A stretch of DNA of 64,000 nucleotides from Acidobacteriota bacterium (GTDB lineage: Bacteria; Acidobacteriota; UBA6911), in assembly GCA_016929335.1 (NCBI GenBank), contig JAFGIY010000082.1:62001-126000 (forward strand). Direction: 5' to 3'. Position numbers and translations under genes: made by a program. Below are positions 1 through 9,693 of this stretch, one piece after another (position 1 is the stretch's first letter; each line of letters starts with the position of its first letter). The notes beneath the pieces were generated by a model. That model did not search any database, was not told the DNA's origin, and saw nothing but the letters and a program-made list of their open reading frames with translations.

Positions 1-633
1 CCCTCTCACTTCGATTTTGCCGGTCAGGCTATATTTTATGTGCCGCGGAATATACCGGAGCCGAGGGAAGAAGGCTGGGTGCGGCATGCCTGCAAGGAGC
101 TGGAGATGCTGCTGGGAGCAAGCAACGGCCGCGCCTTCATTCTTTTCACCAGCTACAGCCAGATGGAACAGGTTTACCAGTCGCTGAAAAACCATCTGCG
201 CTTCCCCATGCTTATCCAGGGAGAAAAGAGCAAATCCGGACTACTGGAATCCTTCCGCAATACGCCTAAAGCGGTCTTGTTTGCCACCAGCAGTTTCTGG
301 CAGGGTGTCGATGTGCAGGGAGAACAACTGAGCTGTGTGGTTATCGACAAGCTTCCTTTCTCGGTACCGAGCGATCCGGTTGTTGCCGCGCGCATCGCGC
401 AAATCAATGGATCGGGCGGCAATGCTTTCTACGACTATCAGATTCCGACCGCCACCATTCTGTTAAAACAGGGGATGGGCAGGCTGATTCGCAGCAAAAC
501 CGACCGCGGAATTCTCGCTCTGTTGGATAAGCGCATTCTGACTAAGAGTTACGGTAGAATGTTTCTGAAGAGCCTTCCTCCGGCGCCGCTTACACATAAC
601 TCCGACCAGGTCCGAAACTTCCTGTGTAATTAG
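1..633 (+). CDS. DinG/Rad3-like ATP-dependent helicase, C-terminal part (5' truncated by window)
   Basis: Frame is open from base 1 (PSHFDFAGQAIFYVPRNIPEP...); motifs ATSSFWQGVDVQGEQL, DKLPFSVPSDPVV and QGMGRLIRSKTDRG are typical of the DinG helicase C-terminus. Confidence 0.85.
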   Translation, partial: PSHFDFAGQAIFYVPRNIPEPREEGWVRHACKELEMLLGASNGRAFILFTSYSQMEQVYQSLKNHLRFPMLIQGEKSKSGLLESFRNTPKAVLFATSSFWQGVDVQGEQLSCVVIDKLPFSVPSDPVVAARIAQINGSGGNAFYDYQIPTATILLKQGMGRLIRSKTDRGILALLDKRILTKSYGRMFLKSLPPAPLTHNSDQVRNFLCN

Positions 634-801
634 GAATCTGTGTCATAGGGATGCAAAGATGAGTTCAGCCGGATGCTCATGTGCCTGAACTCAATCCCGC
701 CCGGAGCTGTTGTGATGGAAAAGATTGTAGTATTCTATCGCTATCTTTCGATATCGGGCTTTTTGACAAAGACTAACTGAGGAGAACTGCAAGGAGGTTC
801 C

Positions 802-1818
802 ATGCATATCTCATCGAATAAGCTGGGTTTCATCGGCGTTTGCTTTATCGCTCTGATGCTGGAACTGCCGGCTGCGGCGCAGACCCGGATTTTCAGAGGA
901 AAAGTAACGGATGAGAAAAACCAGCCTATAAAGGGCGCAACGGTCATAATTCAAGGGATTGACGTTAAGTCACGGACATATAACGCAAAGACCGACAAAA
1001 AGGGGACCTGGGTCTATATGGGACTTCCGGAGGGTTTCTATCACGTTGCCGCACGCGCCCCGGGCTTCGTCCCTGCCTATCAAACTCAGATTCGAGCCGC
1101 TATCGATGAAACCGAAATCAATCTCCAGCTTAAGCCGGGCGAGGATCAGAAACTCCCTTTTGAAATGACCGCAGAAGAATTGCGAAGGCTGGAACAGGAA
1201 GCGGAAAGAGCGAAAAAACGGCAGGAAGCATCCGCTGAAGTTCAGGCTTTGTTCGATGAAGGAACCAGGCTCGCCGAGGCGGGAAGCCACGCGGAGGCGA
1301 TTGAGAAGTTCAAGCAGGCACTCGAGAAGGATCCGGATCAGCCCAATATCCTCGGAAATATGGCAGAGTCCTACAGAAAGATTGATAAAAACAACGAAGC
1401 GCTGGAAGCGTATCAGAAAGCGATTGCGCTGGAACCCGACAATGCCGTTTTTTATACGAACCTGGGTGTCGTGCTCGATAAACTGGGGAAAAGCACAGAA
1501 TCGCAGGAGGCTTTCACAAAAGCCGCCTCTTTGAATCCCGGAGGATCGGCGCAAAGCTACTTCAATCTGGGAGCTACTCTGGTTAACAGCGGTCGCTCGG
1601 AAGAAGCCATCGAACCGTTCCGGAAAGCTATCGCGGCGGATCCGAATTTCGGAGATGCCTATTTTGAGCTTGGCATGTGCCTCTCCGCGAAGCCGGAAAC
1701 CATGGAGGAGGCCATCAGGCATCTGAAAAAATATATCGAGATCGGGAATAAGCCCGAGCAGAAAGAAACCGCGAAGGCGATCATCGACGCCCTGGAACAA
1801 TCGCTGAAAAAGAAATAG
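802..1818 (+). CDS. Carboxypeptidase-regulatory-like domain plus TPR-repeat secreted protein
   Basis: Signal-like N-terminus; RGKVTDEKNQPIKGATV (CarboxypepD_reg-like) followed by several TPR units (AEAIEKFKQALEKDPDQPNILGNMAESYRK...). Confidence 0.8.
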   Translation: MHISSNKLGFIGVCFIALMLELPAAAQTRIFRGKVTDEKNQPIKGATVIIQGIDVKSRTYNAKTDKKGTWVYMGLPEGFYHVAARAPGFVPAYQTQIRAAIDETEINLQLKPGEDQKLPFEMTAEELRRLEQEAERAKKRQEASAEVQALFDEGTRLAEAGSHAEAIEKFKQALEKDPDQPNILGNMAESYRKIDKNNEALEAYQKAIALEPDNAVFYTNLGVVLDKLGKSTESQEAFTKAASLNPGGSAQSYFNLGATLVNSGRSEEAIEPFRKAIAADPNFGDAYFELGMCLSAKPETMEEAIRHLKKYIEIGNKPEQKETAKAIIDALEQSLKKK

Positions 1819-1896
1819 CAAAAGCGGCCGCGAATCTGCACGAATTAAACGAAGTGATGCACCCAATGCAGGACATATATTCGTGAGAAGCGGGGA

Positions 1897-2652
1897 TTAT
1901 TCCTCGTCCTCTTCAGAGGCGGCAAAACAGGCTTCGGCCCGGAGGCATCCGACGTCGGCAAGGTTTTGCAGAGCCGCCAGAGCAGACTCCGCCACAATAG
2001 TTTCGTTGTCTGTGGTCAATTCGTAGATTTTTTCGATGATTTCATCCGAAACTTCATTCGGCCGGTGCCAGTAAGCCACGGACAGCTCCGAGAGAGCCTG
2101 AGCCTGGATTTCGGGATCATCATGCTTTATGAGCTCGACAAGGGCTTCCAGAGACCGCGTCCCCCCCTGTTGCGCAATCGCGCCGAGAGATTCAATGATC
2201 CACTGGCTCATTCTCAACGCGCTTCTGGCGCTCTTGCGTTCAGTCGAAGCTTTGTTCGCACAGCAGGATTTCAGAACAGGAAGGAAGAAGTCCACGGCTG
2301 CGTCATCCCCGATCGCACCGATTGCCTCAATGACGGCAATCTGCAATTCGCGCGCACCAAATCCCTTGAGCTGCCTGGCTTTGTTAAAGGCCTTCTTGAG
2401 CGGCTCCAGAAAGTACCTGTCCCCTATTGCGCCCATGGAGTAGGCGGCGAATTCGCGGCGCTTTGCGTCTTCGTGAAAAAGAAGAGCCAGAAGGGGTTCA
2501 TTGAAGCGGGGATCCCGCAGAACTCCAATTCGAGGAATTATCTCAAAAAGATCTTCGATATCGCCCGATTCCATTACCTCGAGGCAATCCCGAATCATAT
2601 CCTCGGAAAAACGCTTCGCTTTCTTGGAAACTGGCCTGCTCGAATCTGCCAA
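1897..2652 (-). CDS. HEAT-repeat domain protein
   Basis: 251-aa ORF with repeated helical motifs (DPRFNEPLLALLFHEDAKRREFAAYSMGAIGD). Confidence 0.7.
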   Translation of the reverse strand: MADSSRPVSKKAKRFSEDMIRDCLEVMESGDIEDLFEIIPRIGVLRDPRFNEPLLALLFHEDAKRREFAAYSMGAIGDRYFLEPLKKAFNKARQLKGFGARELQIAVIEAIGAIGDDAAVDFFLPVLKSCCANKASTERKSARSALRMSQWIIESLGAIAQQGGTRSLEALVELIKHDDPEIQAQALSELSVAYWHRPNEVSDEIIEKIYELTTDNETIVAESALAALQNLADVGCLRAEACFAASEEDEE

Positions 2653-2778
2653 AGTATAATGATCCTCATCCGTAAAAATCTTAGCGGATACCAGGGAAGT
2701 CCATTATACGATTGAGAGTCGGCTTTGCAACAATGAAATACGCCGCAGCCTGTCGATCTCCCGGATCGGACAAAGCGG

Positions 2779-3066
2779 CTAACCGGACGCAGAGTTGCCG
2801 GCAGAGCCGGCGGATTGACTCAGATATTTATTTTTGCAGTCTTCAGAACAGAAGTAGAAATCTTCGCCATTGGTCTTCAACCGCACGGCAAGACGGGCAT
2901 CCATATACATTCCGCATACGGGATCTTTGACCATATGGTTTGAGGATGCTCCGGTCTGGTCCTTTGGCCGGTTCGCTCGGGCGCTTCCAAGAAACATGCC
3001 CAGCAGACGCCGAAATAGCCATATGAGGAGTATTGCCGAGAGTATCCGGATCGCGATTGAAAGCAT
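2779..3066 (-). CDS. YHS-domain-like small membrane protein
   Basis: N-terminal TM, then DPVCGMYMDARLAVRLKTNGEDFYFCSEDCKNKYL; internal ATG at 3066 preferred over 3195. Confidence 0.65.
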   Translation of the reverse strand: MLSIAIRILSAILLIWLFRRLLGMFLGSARANRPKDQTGASSNHMVKDPVCGMYMDARLAVRLKTNGEDFYFCSEDCKNKYLSQSAGSAGNSASG

Positions 3067-3088
3067 AGATTTCACAAAACCCGACAAA

Positions 3089-3679
3089 TTATCGGATGGA
3101 TTTCTTGAATTGATCAATCCTCTGTTCAAGTTCATCCTTCTGGGCGAAATCGGGATGTATGCGCAACAGATCTTCCCAAACACGAATTCCTGCATTCACA
3201 TCCCTTTTCCCGTTAATCAGGATAATGCCTTTATTAAACATCGCCTGAGAAAAACCGGGGCTGTACCCCAGAACCTTGTCCAGCATTTCCAGTGCCTTGT
3301 CGTCCTGTCCCAGATAATGCAGGCAGGCGGCAAGATCCGTTTCCACTCCCGGATTCGCCGGACGCAGATCCAGGCTCCGCCTGTAGTGATCTGCTGCAGT
3401 TTCATATTGCCCCATATCGTAATACAGGTTTGCCAGTTGCGTCCGGAATTCCGGATTATTCGGATCCCTGGCGATCATCTGGTTCAGCATTGCGATTTGC
3501 TCTGCAGAATTGATATCCGGATGATTCTCCGGCAAATCATCAGCGGGCGATCCACCTTTTGCTGCCGGCCGAATCGGCGGTCGCTCTGATTTAAGATAAA
3601 AGGAAGCGGCAGCAGTCAGGGCCAATATAAAAACAAGGCAAGCAAAAATGTAGTTCACAGCAGATCTGCCAAAAGCCAT
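3089..3679 (-). CDS. TPR-repeat membrane-anchored protein
   Basis: N-terminal TM (YIFACLVFILALTAAASF) and TPR motifs. Confidence 0.7.
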   Translation of the reverse strand: MAFGRSAVNYIFACLVFILALTAAASFYLKSERPPIRPAAKGGSPADDLPENHPDINSAEQIAMLNQMIARDPNNPEFRTQLANLYYDMGQYETAADHYRRSLDLRPANPGVETDLAACLHYLGQDDKALEMLDKVLGYSPGFSQAMFNKGIILINGKRDVNAGIRVWEDLLRIHPDFAQKDELEQRIDQFKKSIR

Positions 3680-3758
3680 AACAGTCTAATCTTACGGAAG
3701 CAGGTCCCAACTAATCAAGCCAGTTCGGCAATCTCGCGATTCATGGGATTTATTGCAC

Positions 3759-3778
3759 GTCGCGGCTGAAGCCGCGAC
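3759..3778. repeat. Palindrome core GTCGCGGCTGAAGCCGCGAC
   Basis: Exact core; followed by a right-half flank (cacatgatttacagcgcatacctgactg). Confidence 0.85.
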
Positions 3779-3881
3779 CCCACATGATTTACAGCGCATA
3801 CCTGACTGAGTGGAGAAAAGGTCTCTGAAGAAGTGGAGGAGAAGTATTGAGGATGGTTTAGATAACAATAGTGTTTAGGAG

Positions 3882-4325
3882 TTAAATTCTGCTGTCGAGT
3901 ATCAGGGTAACAGGGCCGGAATTGGTGAGTGTGACCCGCATCATAGCCTGAAACTGGCCTGTCTGAACATCGGGAATCAGACGGCGAACAATGGCAATGA
4001 AGTCCTGATACAGCTTCTCCGCCTGCGAAGGAGGAGCCGCATCCGTATAGGATGGGCGACGGCCCTTTCTGCAATCCCCATAAAGAGTGAATTGCGATAC
4101 GACCATCAGCTGCCCGTGAATGTCCTGCAGGCTTAAGTTAAGCTTTCCCTCTTCATCATCAAAAATCCGCAGTTCGACTATCTTCCTGGCCATCCACTGC
4201 AGATCTTTTTCCGTATCTTCACGGGAAATCGCCACAAGCGCAAGAATGCCCTGGCCTATCCGGCCGACCGGAACGCCGTCAACTACCACCTCAGCCCCGC
4301 TTACTCTCTGAACCACCGCTTTCAT
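3882..4325 (-). CDS. dtd: D-aminoacyl-tRNA deacylase
   Basis: MKAVVQRVSGAEVVVDGVPVGRIGQGILALVAI...QFTLYGDCRKGRRPSYTDAA...TNSGPVTLILDSR; full-length DTD signature. Confidence 0.95.
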   Translation of the reverse strand: MKAVVQRVSGAEVVVDGVPVGRIGQGILALVAISREDTEKDLQWMARKIVELRIFDDEEGKLNLSLQDIHGQLMVVSQFTLYGDCRKGRRPSYTDAAPPSQAEKLYQDFIAIVRRLIPDVQTGQFQAMMRVTLTNSGPVTLILDSRI

Positions 4326-4573
4326 AGCAGCCTGATTCTCCGGCGATTCAGCATAAAGGTCAACAATTCAAGTAGATCCGCTATCTTCAGTCCGCATTTG
4401 CCGGGCACACAGCATCGTTGACAGAAGCGGTGCGCAAAGTGTATATTTCGCGGGTTATAAACTAGATATATGGAATCAGAGAATTACATCCAGGAAGATT
4501 TCGGTCAAGCCGGCCTGCATAAAATGCGGGTGAAGCCCTCCTCCGGCAATACTGGCTTGGAGGGGGCAAACAG

Positions 4574-5284
4574 GTGAATCCAGATCTTCGGAACCTGATA
4601 GCCCTCCAAGACATAGAACTAAAGATTACCAGTCTGCAAAAACAGGTCGCCGAAATTCCCAGCCTTATACAAAGTTTCGAAGATGAACTCCGCCGCACCC
4701 GGGAATCTCACGAGCAGCAGGTTGCGCGATCGAAGGAGCTTGCCAATCGCAGGCGAGCTTTGGAGGGGGACGTCGACCTGAGCCGCAGCAAGCTTTCACG
4801 CCTCAAAGATCAACTCATGTCGGTTAAAACCAATAAAGAATACACCGCCATGCTGCACGAAATCCAAATAGCCGAAAATCAAATCCGCAGTGAAGAAGAC
4901 AAAATCCTCGAAATAATGGAGGAGATGGAAGACAAAGAGAAAGCCATCAAAGGTTCGGAACTGGAAATGAACAAGAAGCTGGCTGAACTCCAGACAGGCA
5001 TCCGGGAAACAAATGATTCGGCGCCCCGGATGGAAGCGGAATTGGAAAAGCTGCGCCAGCACAAGGTTCAGACGGAATCCCAGGTTGGCGAAGAGCTGCT
5101 CTCCCGCTACCGGCGGATTGCGGAGGCTCGAAAAGGGGTTGCCCTCGCAGAAGCTAAAGATGAGCTATGCAGCGCCTGCCATGTCCGCATTCGCCCGCAG
5201 ATGTATGCCGAATTGCTTCGCACGGATAACATCCATGTCTGCGACAGCTGCTCCCGTATACTGTTTGTGCGTGAAAATCTCTAA
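4574..5284 (+). CDS. Coiled-coil protein with C4-type zinc ribbon
   Basis: Long coiled coil ending CSACHVRIRPQMYAELLRTDNIHVCDSCSRILF. Confidence 0.85.
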   Translation: MNPDLRNLIALQDIELKITSLQKQVAEIPSLIQSFEDELRRTRESHEQQVARSKELANRRRALEGDVDLSRSKLSRLKDQLMSVKTNKEYTAMLHEIQIAENQIRSEEDKILEIMEEMEDKEKAIKGSELEMNKKLAELQTGIRETNDSAPRMEAELEKLRQHKVQTESQVGEELLSRYRRIAEARKGVALAEAKDELCSACHVRIRPQMYAELLRTDNIHVCDSCSRILFVRENL

Positions 5285-5504
5285 CTGCTGACCGATAACC
5301 GATCCCGATATCGAGCTCAAGACAGATGACGATTCGGAGACTGTGGATTTGACCTTTAATCTGTTTGCCCCCTCCCCATAATCCGCCATGAAGCAATCGG
5401 GCAACAGCCGGCATCGGTTCCATGAATTCGATTGCTGCCGGAAAAAATCTACGACTGAGCCCCACAATGCGGTATTCTGGGTCCGGATATATGAGGGTGG
5501 CAGA

Positions 5505-6479
5505 ATGACAAATGAATATCCGCACTGGTTCAAGTTCTCTCGAGTCGGGCCCACAGGCATTTCACTAGTCACCCTTTCCGTCTTCCTCGGATTTGCCATA
5601 GCCGCCGCGAGAATCGGTCTGGCGACCGACCAGGAGCCCCAGACCACCATCCGGGCCGAAGTCGGATTGGTTAATATCGTCTTTACGGCTGCCGACAAAA
5701 AAGGACGGCCGGTCCCCGGTTTAAAAGCGGAGGACTTCGAGGTATTCGACAACAAGCGGCCGCAAAAAATTGAGTTTTTCAGTGATCTCGGCAAAAGCAG
5801 TGATGTGCCGCTGACCATTGCCCTGCTCATCGACACCAGCGGAAGCGTCAAAGACAAACTGGAGTTTGAAAAAGCCACCGCCGCTGAATTTTTCAAAGAG
5901 ATCCTCCGGCCGACGAAGGATCTTGCATTGATTATTCAATTTGATTCAGAGGTCAATCTCGTTCAGGATTTCACCCAGAGCTATGATGCCCTTCTGGATG
6001 GCCTGGATAGCCTGACTGCGGGCAACAGCACATCGCTTTACGATGCCGTCTACCTCGCAGCGGAGGAAAAACTCAAATACGAGGCGGGACGCAAGGTGAT
6101 GGTGATTGTCGCGGATGGCGATGACAACACGAGCAAGGTCCGCAGAGAAGAAGCGATTGAAGCCGCTCAAAAAAATGATGTGATCATTTATGGAATCGGC
6201 GTTCAGACGCAGGATTCCAGTTTTGGAGCGCTTAAAAAATTCGCCGAGGAAACCGGCGGCGCATTTTTTTCGCCTCGCGCGAGATTCTCCGAGATTCAGG
6301 ACGCCTTCCGGTCGATCCGGGAAGACATCCAGGGGCAATACAGCCTGGCATATTCCCTGAACGCCAGGAAAGACGGTTCATTCCACACGATTGAGCTGCG
6401 CTGCAAGATAAGCGGAGTAAAAATCCGCGCCCGGAAGGGCTATTACGCGCCCAAAGCAACACCGCGGGAGCGGGAATAA
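5505..6479 (+). CDS. VWFA-related (acidobacterial-type) domain protein
   Basis: ALLIDTSGSVKDKLEFEK (MIDAS DxSxS), VIVADGDDNTSK, C-terminal IRARKGYYAP; internal ATG at 5505 chosen as start. Confidence 0.8.
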   Translation: MTNEYPHWFKFSRVGPTGISLVTLSVFLGFAIAAARIGLATDQEPQTTIRAEVGLVNIVFTAADKKGRPVPGLKAEDFEVFDNKRPQKIEFFSDLGKSSDVPLTIALLIDTSGSVKDKLEFEKATAAEFFKEILRPTKDLALIIQFDSEVNLVQDFTQSYDALLDGLDSLTAGNSTSLYDAVYLAAEEKLKYEAGRKVMVIVADGDDNTSKVRREEAIEAAQKNDVIIYGIGVQTQDSSFGALKKFAEETGGAFFSPRARFSEIQDAFRSIREDIQGQYSLAYSLNARKDGSFHTIELRCKISGVKIRARKGYYAPKATPRERE

Positions 6480-6530
6480 ATCAAACCCGATCCCGGCGTA
6501 TCCCGCATTCAACCGCCTATCCCTTTAATT

Positions 6531-6640
6531 CATGTGGGTCGCGGCTTCAGCCGCGACGCGCGATTAATCCTATATGTTACAAAATACTTATGCCTGACCT
6601 TTTGTTTGCACCGGCATGTCGCGGCTGAAGCCGCGACCCT
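6531..6640 (+). repeat. Composite paired-palindrome element, partial copy
   Basis: Cores at 6538-6557 and 6618-6637 separated by gcgcgattaatcctat...cttatgcctgacctttt. Confidence 0.85.
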
Positions 6641-6947
6641 GGAGTTTATACATTTGAGACTGGAATGATAATGGAGGACCCGGCAAACAGCCGCGAAGCG
6701 GCTGCGGAACGAAGCCCAGGGTTGGCTGCGTTTTTTGCAGCCAACCCTGGGGATGATGTGCCATTGGAGTCAACCCTGAAAGGGTTGAGCGACTCCGCAA
6801 CCCTTTCAGGGCTTCTGCAGAGCAGACGCCAGATTTGCCATTAGAAAGATCATGCAAAGCGCGGCATGAATGCAGCATCCCTCTGAATTCAGCTTTCACG
6901 GCTTAAGGAAAATGTATAAACTCCAGTGTCGCGGCTGAAGCCGCGAC
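6618..6947. mobile_element. Non-coding TIR-bounded MITE-like element containing two long perfect hairpins
   Basis: Ends carry 'ctggagtttatacattt' / 'aaatgtataaactccag' in inverted orientation next to palindrome cores at 6618-6637 and 6928-6947; internal hairpins 6715-6751 (15-bp stem) and 6774-6811 (14-bp stem). Confidence 0.55.
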
Positions 6948-7083
6948 CCACATGTGTGTGTTTACTGCTATTGAGATTCACGAAATGCTCTCCTGACGAA
7001 TAAATCAAAAAGATTCAGGTTTCCGCCTCATGGTCGATATGTATTTCGAGACATAAATTTCGTTATAACGACAGGGCTAGACC

Positions 7084-7851
7084 ATGAGAGCTCATACATC
7101 AGATACTGCAGCAGATGTGATCATTCCCGTGTGCAACCAGTATTCTTTCACGCGCAATCTGCTTGAGGGGATTTATCGCTACACGGATAGGCCGTTTCAC
7201 ATCTACATCATTGACAATGCCTCCTCGGATGAAACCGCCGATCTGCATAAAATCTATACTCGCGACATTACCATCGTCCGGAATCGTGAAAACCGTGGAT
7301 GGAGTGCAGGAATTAATCAGGGGATACAGCTCGGGCATAATCCGTATCTCATCTTCATGAACAATGACGTCGAGGTTTCGCAGGGATGGCTTGGCAACAT
7401 GATTTCGTTCCTTGACACTCATCCCCGCATCGGCGTCGTGGGACCTCTCAATTCGGGTCCAGGCAACCGGCAGTGTGTCGACCGGGTTCGCGAAAGTATT
7501 GTCCCGCAGATACCCCGATTTCTGACCGACGATCTTCACGAACGCAACCGCATCCTCAAATATCACTTTCAAAAAGCCGGCATACTGATCGAGGGAGAGC
7601 TGGGATTCTTCTGTGTCGCACTCAAACGCCGAACAATCGACGCCGTCGGCCTTCTGGATGAAGGAGTCGTCGGCAGCAGTGACGATGAGGACTATTGCAG
7701 GCGCCTGAGAAAAGCCGGATATGTCCTGGGCCTTTCTCTGGACACCTACGTTCTGCATCATACAAACTCATCTTCCAAAGCCAAAGAGGGAAAGAGACCG
7801 CGGCGTGCATCCCGCAAACGGGAAGGCGATCAGCCCGATATCATCGTTTAA
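7084..7851 (+). CDS. Glycosyltransferase family 2 protein
   Basis: DVIIPVCNQYSFTRNLLEGIY...NRGWSAGINQGI...IFMNNDVEVSQGWLGNM. Confidence 0.85.
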   Translation: MRAHTSDTAADVIIPVCNQYSFTRNLLEGIYRYTDRPFHIYIIDNASSDETADLHKIYTRDITIVRNRENRGWSAGINQGIQLGHNPYLIFMNNDVEVSQGWLGNMISFLDTHPRIGVVGPLNSGPGNRQCVDRVRESIVPQIPRFLTDDLHERNRILKYHFQKAGILIEGELGFFCVALKRRTIDAVGLLDEGVVGSSDDEDYCRRLRKAGYVLGLSLDTYVLHHTNSSSKAKEGKRPRRASRKREGDQPDIIV

Positions 7852-7892
7852 AATTTGAAGTAAATCTCGAATCTTCAATCTCGAATTTCGAA

Positions 7893-8603
7893 TCATGGAA
7901 TATACATATATCCCCGCCCTCTCAAGCTTACAAAATGGCGCGGCTGATCAGGCTCTTCCTCGAAGTATTTCCTTAATCGCACAATGAAGTTGTCGACTGT
8001 TCTGGTCTCCACTTCCGAATGATAGCCCCAGACTTTTTCCAGTAGTTCGCCGCGGGAGAATACGTGGTTGGGCTGCGAAGTCAGGGCTTTGAGCAATTCT
8101 GCTTCCAGCGCCGTGAGCTGCAGCGGGCCGCGCGGCCCTTCGGCGCTGAACGTCTCGAGATCCACACGGTATCCGCCAATCATAATCGGTTGAGTCGGAT
8201 GCTCCTCGTCTGCAAACCACGTCGTGCGCTCGATCATCCGTTCCACCCTCAGAAGCAGCTCGCGCAGATGAAAAGGCTTGATCATATAATCATCCGCGCC
8301 AAGCTCCAGGCCATAAACGCGATCTTCAGCTGTTGATCTGGCGGTCAGCATGAGGATGGGCAGCCGTTGATCCCGCTGGCGGATCTGGCGCGCGACTTCG
8401 AATCCGTCCACTTCCTCCAGCATAAGATCCAGAATGATCAGATCGAACGGCTCGCGGTCATGCAGCGCGAGTGCCTCCTTCCCGCTGGGAGTGGAGAGCA
8501 CCTCGTAGCCCTCCTGCTCCAGATTAAACTGGAGCGGACGTGCCAGGTTCAGCTCGTCTTCTACAAGGAGAATCCTGGGTCGATGCGTCTGTTCTCTGTT
8601 CAA
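7893..8603 (-). CDS. OmpR-family response regulator (TTG start)
   Basis: Receiver domain ILLVEDELNLARPLQ...DLIILDLMLEEVDGFEV...GADDYMIKPF plus winged-helix C-terminus. Confidence 0.93.
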   Translation of the reverse strand: MNREQTHRPRILLVEDELNLARPLQFNLEQEGYEVLSTPSGKEALALHDREPFDLIILDLMLEEVDGFEVARQIRQRDQRLPILMLTARSTAEDRVYGLELGADDYMIKPFHLRELLLRVERMIERTTWFADEEHPTQPIMIGGYRVDLETFSAEGPRGPLQLTALEAELLKALTSQPNHVFSRGELLEKVWGYHSEVETRTVDNFIVRLRKYFEEEPDQPRHFVSLRGRGYMYIP

Positions 8604-8604
8604 G

Positions 8605-9642
8605 TTATTCTCCGCCCGGCTTCAATCTGAACGATAGGCTTCTCCTCACCGCGGGATTCCAGTATTTCCGGACGCGCGGCAGACGCACGCTAAAGACGGC
8701 GCCGCGCCCGGAACCCGGGCTCGACGCCCAGACCTTCCCGCGATGATCTTTCACAATATTCCTTACAATATAAAGCCCCAGCCCGGTGCCGCGAACACGC
8801 GAGCTTCGTTCATCGGACCCTCTCCAGAACATCTTGAATACATTCTTGAGATCTTCGCCCCGGATTCCTTCTCCGCTGTCCATGACGTCCAGCCGGCAGC
8901 TTCTCAGATCCTTCTGCACTCTCAGGCGGATTTTGGAGTCTTTGGGTGAATAGCGCGCGGCGTTTTCCAGAAGATTGGCCAGAACCACGCGCATCGCCGT
9001 GCGGTCAATCGCGACATGTGCGTCACGGCCTTTTTCCAGAATAATGACCCGGCCCTCCTTTTCATACAGGTGGCGGTCCTCTTCAAGGGCCTCTTCGATA
9101 AAACGCCGCATACTGACGGTCTCAAAGCGGTACCTGCGCCTCATCCTCTCTATTCTCGCCGCTCCCAGAATGCGATCGATCAGGGTCGATAGACGCTCGG
9201 TATCATCGAGCATCATGGAAACGAATTCCCGCCTCTTTTCGTCCGAAAGGTCCCGCAGCGTCATGGTCTCCAGTGCCAGCTGGATGGAAGCCACCGGCGA
9301 CTTGAGCTCGTGGGTGACATTCGAAACGAAAGCGCGCTGCATTTTGTTGAGGCGGTGCTGCTTGATCCAGTAGATAAAAATGACGGTGGCGCCGGCGAGG
9401 ATCAGCGTCAGAAGGATGCCCCCTTCGAGGAGCGGCATCCACCCCAGGCCGTCCGCTTCAACCTGCGTCCTCAGCCTCTCGGCCATTTCGCGGATTTGTG
9501 TGTGTTTTTCAAAATACCAGCGGATCCAGATCACCATGACCAGGATCCACAGAACCTGGATGAAGAGGAAAATGGTGACGGGATGATAGAGCCATCGTGT
9601 ATTAAACTGAATTCGTTTTATCACTCTCAGACCTGTTTCCAA
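8605..9642 (-). CDS. Membrane sensor histidine kinase
   Basis: Two N-terminal TM segments; H-box FVSNVTHELKSPVASIQ; N-box NLLENAARYS; G-box GTGLGLYIV. Confidence 0.93.
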   Translation of the reverse strand: METGLRVIKRIQFNTRWLYHPVTIFLFIQVLWILVMVIWIRWYFEKHTQIREMAERLRTQVEADGLGWMPLLEGGILLTLILAGATVIFIYWIKQHRLNKMQRAFVSNVTHELKSPVASIQLALETMTLRDLSDEKRREFVSMMLDDTERLSTLIDRILGAARIERMRRRYRFETVSMRRFIEEALEEDRHLYEKEGRVIILEKGRDAHVAIDRTAMRVVLANLLENAARYSPKDSKIRLRVQKDLRSCRLDVMDSGEGIRGEDLKNVFKMFWRGSDERSSRVRGTGLGLYIVRNIVKDHRGKVWASSPGSGRGAVFSVRLPRVRKYWNPAVRRSLSFRLKPGGE

Positions 9643-9693
9643 AAACTGAAAGCAGCCACGAATTCCATTAATTACATCAATTGTTCCGGCGCT

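Noticed and set aside
970-1866. Long minus-strand ORF (298 aa) antisense to the TPR protein
   Set aside because: Shadow ORF of a well-supported plus-strand gene; no family motifs.
6588-6899. 103-aa minus-strand ORF in the 6.6-6.9 kb repeat region
   Set aside because: Covers hairpins and palindromes; no RBS or protein family; treated as non-coding element.
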